Source: Mucilaginibacter sp.
Lineage (GTDB): Bacteria; Bacteroidota; Bacteroidia; Sphingobacteriales; Sphingobacteriaceae
Length of the DNA: 64,000 bases
Direction: 5' to 3'
Assembly (NCBI RefSeq): GCF_028288185.1
Contig: NZ_JAQBOF010000013.1
Location: 1 to 64,000, forward strand
Made by a program: the position numbers and the translations under genes. Each line of letters begins with the position of its first letter. Position 1 is the first letter of the stretch. The notes below the pieces were generated by a model, which saw only the letters and a list, made by a program, of their open reading frames with translations, had not been told where the DNA came from and searched no databases. This document shows, one piece after another, positions 58,790-64,000 of this stretch.

Positions 58790-61700
58790 TTATCCTTTAT
58801 TAACCGGTTTGTTTTGTGTCGAGTCTTGTTTCATGTCGTCCGTGCCTTGTTGTGATTTGGCAGGTTTTGACGGCGATATTTTATCCAGCTTTTGTTGAGC
58901 CGTTGCTAAAATTTCATCATTGCCTTTGTAGTTGTCCAATATGCTTTGCAGGGTAGCTTTAGCCTGGAAATTGTCTTTCAGGGCCACGTAATCATCAGCC
59001 AATAAAATAAAGGTTTTGGCTATCCAGTAATCGTAGTTAGGCATTTCCTTGGCAATCTCAAAACAGGTTTTTTGCGATGTTTTGTACTGGTGCTTTAAGT
59101 ATTGTATGTAAGCGATGTTATACTTAGCCTCGGCAGCCGCTATGGTTTTGGTATTGCTTATAGTATAGTCAAACTCATTTACGGCAGCAGTAGTATCGCC
59201 TTTTTGCAGGTAGGCTAAGCCGGCATATAAACCTGTCCTGAACTTGTCTTCCTGTGCAGATTTTTCGTTGGCCCTAATCAGCTTAACATAGTTTAGCGCA
59301 TCATCAGCAGCGTGCATTTGCGCGTAGCATAACAACAGGTTGTTTATCGCGAAGCTATAATCAGCCTTGTACTCTGATGAGATCTCCAGCTTTTTCAAGA
59401 ATACTACCGCGTCATTATATTTTTTCTTATTGATATACAACTTAGCCATGCTTATCAATGATTGCTCGGTTGACGTGCTGGTCCAGTCGTTCAATATTAC
59501 GTTGTAATCAATTATGGCATCGTCATCCCGTTTCAAATTAACCAATGCCTGCGCACGGATAAAGCGGGCCTGTTTCTCATAAATAGGCTTGGTAGGGAAT
59601 TTCTCGAAGTAACCACCAACCGCAGCTACAACACCGGTCCAATCGCCGCGTAAGTAAAGGTTATTGGCAGCGGTATACATAATGCTTTCCTGCTCGGCAG
59701 TGGTGTAATTACCAATAGGGGTGGTAGTAGCATACGCAATGAAAGTTTGCGCATCGCCTTTATCAGTATATATTTTCTCTATTTGTTTTAACGCCTGTTT
59801 AGCTTCATCTGTCGAGGCGTAGTCTTTTATTACCTGTTTAAATGATTCAACCGCTACATCATCACTGCCTGCGTTATAGTCGATTAAACCAATAGTGATC
59901 AACGCGCGGGGTATATAACTGCTGCGCGGATATTTTTGTATCATGGCCTGCAATGCTGTTTTAGCTGTCGGGCCATCGTTTTTAATAAAGTATGTGTAGG
60001 CTATTTCAAAATCGGCATCGTCCGCGTAATCAGAATTTGGGAACTTGGTTAACAGATCTTTAAGCGTGGTGATCTTAGTATCAGGCGCGCCTTGCAGACC
60101 TTGTATCATACCACGCTGAAATAGGGCGTAATCCTCGCCTTTTATATGCTGGTTAATTATACGGTTATAATACTCTAATGCTTTTTCATAGCTTTTCAAT
60201 ACAAAATAGCTATCGCCGATACGGGTTATGGCATCATTAATGGTGTTGCGGTCTTTTTCCTCTCCATCTAAGAACTTCTGGAAGTAAGTGGCTGCGGTGC
60301 GATATTTCTCGCCGTAAAAAGCCGCGTAAGCCAATGCGTAGTTAGCATAATTATATACGTTGGTTTCGCGTGCCTCGGGCAGATCCAAAAAGTCCTGGAA
60401 GGTTGATACCGACTCGGTGTACTTACGCACTTCGTACATTGACTCGGCCATCCAGTAGGTAGTTAAGGCTTTAATTTTGCTATCAACAGGTGTTTTTAAT
60501 GAGCGAAGGAAGATGCCGATAGCATTCTCGAACGCGCGTTCATTGTAAAACTCTAAGCCACGATAATAGGTAACTTTTTGATAAGCGATTTTAGCGCTTT
60601 GTGTTTTATTGGGGATAGGCTCCAGGATCTCAACCGCCTCTTTGTAATTGCGCGAGTTTAATAGTTCCTCACCCAGCAAAACCTTCATCTCGGTAGTACG
60701 CGGCGAGTTGATGTAATTTTTTAAGTATAAGCGTGTAGCCTCTAATGCCTGGGTATTAAAGTCAAGCTCGTAAGATAATTTGGCGTATTGATACAAACCA
60801 TCTTCCTGTAATTGTTTATCAAAACTAAGTTTTGATGCGTTTAAGAAAGCGTTACGCGCGCTTTGCTTGTTACTCATTTTCAGGAAAACCTCGCCTAAAG
60901 TGTAGCTGCCGCTTTGGCTGTAGGCATCTTTTTGTTCAATCAAGCGCTCCAACTCATTTGCCGATTTGGCGTAGTTGCCAACTTTATAGTAAGCATAACC
61001 CATTTGGTAGCTATCCTGTGTGCTTTGGGTTTTGCCCTGGTCGCGGGCTTCAAAGCGGTCGTAATATTTTACAGCGCTATCATAGTTAACCTTTGCAAAG
61101 TATGAGGCGGCAATAATGCGCAGCATTTCGGTTTCGTTTTGCTGTTTGGTATTGTTTACTATAGGTACCGCATAGCTTAGGACATCATCATAACGTTTAT
61201 CTAAAAAGTAAACGGCAGTAATATAATAAGGGTAGCTGTTAATGTATTTTTTCGAGTTTTTTAACTTCTCAAAATTCACCAACGCTAAATGATAATCCTG
61301 ATTTAAATATGCTATATAAGCAAAATAATAAGTGGCATCATCCGTAAATGGCGAGCGCCTGGTTTTTACCTCGCTAAATTGTAATTGCGCGTTGGTATAG
61401 TCTTTTAAAGCAAAATAAGCATAACCCTTGCGGAATTTATATTCGGTGTTTTCGCTGCCGGTTAACTGGCCGGCGGTTATTTTATCAAACCATTGCAGGG
61501 TCTCTTTATACAGTCCTTTTTTAGAGTACGACCGGCCTATCTGGTAAATAGCCAGTTTAGCCAATGGGTTTTCCGGATGCTCATTGATAAATTTCAGGAA
61601 AAGGCTTTCGGCGTCATCATTACCTAACTCCAACGCGCATAAGGCTACATAGTATTGCGAGTTTTCTTTTATTAGCGATAATTCACTCTCAAACTGCGGC

Positions 61701-61894
61701 TGATTGGTAGTTTTTAGCTTCGAGTCCATTACCAGGCGGTATTGCTGCGATGCGGCAACATACATACCTTTCTCTAAAAGCTCGCCGGCGGCATGGTAGG
61801 TATGATAAACCCGGAACGATGGGCTTTGCTGGGCACGTAAATTAAGCGCAAAAAATATTAATATAGGGAGTATGCTGTATTTGATCCTTATCAT
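58790..61894 (-). CDS. Large periplasmic TPR protein
   Basis: 1034 residues: a signal peptide (SILPILIFFALNLRAQ), then about twenty-five TPR-like helical pairs along the whole length. Clear units include PLAKLAIYQIGRSYSKKGLY, GYAYFALKDYTNAQLQFSEV, DSYQMGYAYYKVGNYAKSAN, SYFVLKSYEKALEYYNRIIN and YNIAYIQYLKHQYKTSQKTC. The C-terminus is a charged tail (KPAKSQQGTDDMKQDSTQNK). No enzymatic motif is seen. It heads the minus-strand cluster and lies 14 bp from the outer-membrane barrel gene; a scaffold for that barrel is the simplest guess. Confidence 0.85.
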   Translation of the reverse strand: MIRIKYSILPILIFFALNLRAQQSPSFRVYHTYHAAGELLEKGMYVAASQQYRLVMDSKLKTTNQPQFESELSLIKENSQYYVALCALELGNDDAESLFLKFINEHPENPLAKLAIYQIGRSYSKKGLYKETLQWFDKITAGQLTGSENTEYKFRKGYAYFALKDYTNAQLQFSEVKTRRSPFTDDATYYFAYIAYLNQDYHLALVNFEKLKNSKKYINSYPYYITAVYFLDKRYDDVLSYAVPIVNNTKQQNETEMLRIIAASYFAKVNYDSAVKYYDRFEARDQGKTQSTQDSYQMGYAYYKVGNYAKSANELERLIEQKDAYSQSGSYTLGEVFLKMSNKQSARNAFLNASKLSFDKQLQEDGLYQYAKLSYELDFNTQALEATRLYLKNYINSPRTTEMKVLLGEELLNSRNYKEAVEILEPIPNKTQSAKIAYQKVTYYRGLEFYNERAFENAIGIFLRSLKTPVDSKIKALTTYWMAESMYEVRKYTESVSTFQDFLDLPEARETNVYNYANYALAYAAFYGEKYRTAATYFQKFLDGEEKDRNTINDAITRIGDSYFVLKSYEKALEYYNRIINQHIKGEDYALFQRGMIQGLQGAPDTKITTLKDLLTKFPNSDYADDADFEIAYTYFIKNDGPTAKTALQAMIQKYPRSSYIPRALITIGLIDYNAGSDDVAVESFKQVIKDYASTDEAKQALKQIEKIYTDKGDAQTFIAYATTTPIGNYTTAEQESIMYTAANNLYLRGDWTGVVAAVGGYFEKFPTKPIYEKQARFIRAQALVNLKRDDDAIIDYNVILNDWTSTSTEQSLISMAKLYINKKKYNDAVVFLKKLEISSEYKADYSFAINNLLLCYAQMHAADDALNYVKLIRANEKSAQEDKFRTGLYAGLAYLQKGDTTAAVNEFDYTISNTKTIAAAEAKYNIAYIQYLKHQYKTSQKTCFEIAKEMPNYDYWIAKTFILLADDYVALKDNFQAKATLQSILDNYKGNDEILATAQQKLDKISPSKPAKSQQGTDDMKQDSTQNKPVNKG

Positions 61895-62169
61895 AAGTGC
61901 GTGTAAATGGTGACGCTAAATTAGCTAAACACAAAAATGCAATCCACATTAGTAATTAACAACTGTGGATAACACTTTTTTAACGCAGATAAGAAAATTG
62001 AGGTATAGGTGTGGAAAACTTTAACGATGTGAGTAAAAGCTATCTTACATAAATTACAAGTATTGATTTTAAAACTGCAAATCCAAATTTTTGAAAAAAA
62101 AGCAAAAAAAAGATATTGCCTCAATGCAACACTTACTTTTTTGTCGTGCCTTGTGACTAAACTCTGTTT
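61895..62169. other. Divergent intergenic region
   Basis: 275 AT-rich bp between the TPR gene (minus) and the receptor gene (plus). It must hold both promoters. I see no TAnnTTTG match close to either start and no palindrome or small gene. Confidence 0.6.
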
Positions 62170-64000
62170 ATGAAAAATTGGTTACTTACTGTTTTATTTC
62201 TGTTATTATCTACCCTTTTATTATTTGCCCAAACCAAAAAACCATTAAAAATAACGGGCAAGATAATTGATTCCGCTGACCATCAACCCCTTGCCTACGT
62301 AAACGTAACCCTGAAAGAAAATGCTAAAAGCCTAGCTGTAAAAAGCGTACAAACTGCCGATAGCGGTAAGTTTCAACTAACTATTCCCATTACCGGTATC
62401 AATGACTATAAATTAACGCTAACCTATATTGGTTATAAAGCTAAAACTATATCAATAAAATTGGATAAGCCGGTTAATGATTTGGGCGACATTTTGTTAT
62501 CAACAAATAGCAGCCAGTTAAAAGCTGTCGCGATAACGGCATCAAAGCCATTGATAAAGCAGGAGATTGATCGTTTAAGCTATGATGTACAAGCCGATCC
62601 GCAAACTAAAGGACAAAATGCGCTGGACGTATTGCGCCGTACCCCATTGGTTACTGTTGATGGCAATGACAATATACAGTTGCAGGGAAGCGGCAGCTAC
62701 AAAATTTTTATTAATGGCAAGCCGTCACCTTTAATAGATAATAACCCGAGTAACGTTTTGCGTTCTATGCCCGCCGATGTAATTGTTCGCATTGAAGTAA
62801 TTACAACCCCGCCTGCAAAATATGATAGCGAGGGCCTTGCGGGTATTATTAATATCATTACCACTAAAAAAACAAACAACAATAGTTATAATGCTGTAGC
62901 AGGTGCGCGATACAACAACGTATTCGGGCCAAACCTTAATCTTTCTGCCACCGCTAAAAAAGATAAATTAGGCATAAGCGGTTTTGTTGGCATCGGCCAG
63001 CAACCCGCTGCACCTAACCATCCAAGTAATTTCAGGGAAACGGTTGGCAGTACACCAACTATTTTATCGCAGCAGGGTGAAAATGCAGCTCACGGCAACT
63101 CGGTTAATAGCAGTGTTCAATTAACGTACGAGGTTGATACCCTCCACTTGTTAACAGGTGTATTTGATTATTTTGCAGGGAAATACACCCGTTATTACAA
63201 TCCATTTTCGGTTTACTCTGTTCCCGGTGGAAATATATTGGAGTCGTACAATTTGCTTACTAATGGTGGCTATAACTTTTTAGGTACTGATGCCGGGTTG
63301 AATTATGAAATTGGATTTAAACACCATAAAGGTGAGCTGGTAACTTTTTCTTACCGATATAATTATTACCTATTAGGGCAATATAGCAATGTTTCGGCTG
63401 TTAACCGTTTCAACTATAATGACCCTGATAATAATCAGCAAAATGATGCTTCGTCATGGGAACATACCGTACAAGTAGATTATGTTCACCCGCATAAAAA
63501 TTTAACCATAGAAGCCGGAGCAAAAGCTATACTCAGAGATAATTTCAGTAACTCTGGCGGGCAAATAGCTACTGCAACAGGCTTTGTTAATGATCCAACA
63601 CTTATAAACAATTTCAATTATAAGCAGGATGTTTACGGTTTGTATAATTCATATATGTTAAAAATAACTAAATGGACATTCCAGGGAGGCGTACGAGCCG
63701 AGCATACAAGAGTAAATGCAAACTTTTCATCAAATGGCTCGCTGTTAAATACTAACTATACCAATGTTGTTCCTTCCTTATCGGTTCAATTAAATTTAAA
63801 AGGAAACAACAGCTTGACTTTTGGTATTACCAACAGGTTACAGCGTCCTGGTATGTCACAGTTAAATCCCTATATAGATAAAACCAATCCACAGATCATC
63901 AATACAGGAAATCCTTTTCTTACACCGGTTATCAGTCATTTATTTGAACTGAGTTATAATAAAATATCTACAAAAGGATCATTGAACCTGCGTTTAAGTT
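62170..64000 (+). CDS. Outer-membrane beta-barrel receptor, 3' end outside the window
   Basis: ATG 62170 opens MKNWLLTVLFLLLSTLLLFA, a signal peptide, and the frame stays open for 610 codons to the window edge. A carboxypeptidase-regulatory-like domain comes first (KITGKIIDSADHQPLAYVNV). A plug follows (LKAVAITASKPLIKQEIDRL, LDVLRRTPLVTVDGNDNIQL, FINGKPSPLIDNNPSNVL, IEVITTPPAKYDSEGLAGII), then barrel strands. It is the same group as the receptor at 22177 (AKYDxEGxAGIINIIT is shared). The fragment stops within the barrel; the C-terminal strands are missing. The substrate is unknown. Confidence 0.88.
   Translation, partial: MKNWLLTVLFLLLSTLLLFAQTKKPLKITGKIIDSADHQPLAYVNVTLKENAKSLAVKSVQTADSGKFQLTIPITGINDYKLTLTYIGYKAKTISIKLDKPVNDLGDILLSTNSSQLKAVAITASKPLIKQEIDRLSYDVQADPQTKGQNALDVLRRTPLVTVDGNDNIQLQGSGSYKIFINGKPSPLIDNNPSNVLRSMPADVIVRIEVITTPPAKYDSEGLAGIINIITTKKTNNNSYNAVAGARYNNVFGPNLNLSATAKKDKLGISGFVGIGQQPAAPNHPSNFRETVGSTPTILSQQGENAAHGNSVNSSVQLTYEVDTLHLLTGVFDYFAGKYTRYYNPFSVYSVPGGNILESYNLLTNGGYNFLGTDAGLNYEIGFKHHKGELVTFSYRYNYYLLGQYSNVSAVNRFNYNDPDNNQQNDASSWEHTVQVDYVHPHKNLTIEAGAKAILRDNFSNSGGQIATATGFVNDPTLINNFNYKQDVYGLYNSYMLKITKWTFQGGVRAEHTRVNANFSSNGSLLNTNYTNVVPSLSVQLNLKGNNSLTFGITNRLQRPGMSQLNPYIDKTNPQIINTGNPFLTPVISHLFELSYNKISTKGSLNLRLS

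Noticed and set aside
1..64000. tRNA, rRNA or riboswitch genes
   Set aside because: I saw no cloverleaf with CCA-adjacent acceptor, no rRNA core sequence and no recognisable riboswitch core; a covariance-model search could still find weak ones.

Overview
The window looks like chromosomal DNA of a Bacteroidota bacterium of the family Sphingobacteriaceae (Mucilaginibacter/Pedobacter-like). The pointers are TAnnTTTG promoter motifs, several outer-membrane beta-barrel proteins of Bacteroidota type, a Porin_10-type putative porin, a DUF5606-type protein, HU-like/SPOR and TonB-ExbBD genes, and many short palindromic intergenic repeats. The genus is inferred from overall character, not from a database match. 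I saw no rRNA, tRNA or CRISPR array.

Layout. 1-850 is the broken edge of a polysaccharide cluster: two head-to-head, 5'-truncated genes (methyltransferase and glycosyltransferase) meet at one junction. 909-5021 holds a WecA-type lipid-linked sugar transferase and a glycolytic block (gap, GNAT, pgk). 5024-7130 is a tandem duplication of a secreted lipoprotein gene with its leader. 7191-13493 carries map, a small membrane protein, dacB with an amino-acid permease, and a membrane pyrophosphatase. 13514-15900 is an accessory stretch: two tandem 460-bp elements with 32-bp terminal inverted repeats, each carrying one GIY-YIG nuclease gene, then a nucleoside-deoxyribosyltransferase-like protein and a small orphan. 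16000-22030 has a permease, a MarC-family protein, an M20 peptidase, an ArsR/SRPBCC/hydrolase operon with a twin operator, and a REP-like hairpin cluster. 22177-41866 contains an outer-membrane receptor, leuS, guaA, an RsmB-like methylase, a membrane MutS homologue, rlmH, a CDF transporter, a cyclophilin, a decayed membrane gene and two tandem paralogues of a secreted protein. 41954-50803 carries a porin, nucleoside phosphorylases, lpxK, an AI-2E transporter, an oxidoreductase and folC. 51190-53438 is an inverted-repeat-bounded insert. 53476-61894 is a minus-strand envelope cluster (TPR protein, outer-membrane barrel, HU/SPOR protein, ExbB, ExbD, TonB). A second outer-membrane beta-barrel gene runs off the right end.

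The least expected signals are repeats. Arrays of about four to six 7-nt (sometimes 8-nt) words lie between genes, often as facing inverted pairs, and also inside leuS and twice inside folC. A modular 42-bp repeat with constant-length variable spacers occurs at two distant loci and reads in frame as a 14-residue repeat. Small hairpins with a CGTAG core have arms that differ between copies but always pair. The GIY-YIG elements look like a nuclease-carrying, REP-associated mobile unit. All functional readings of these repeats are inference from this one sequence.
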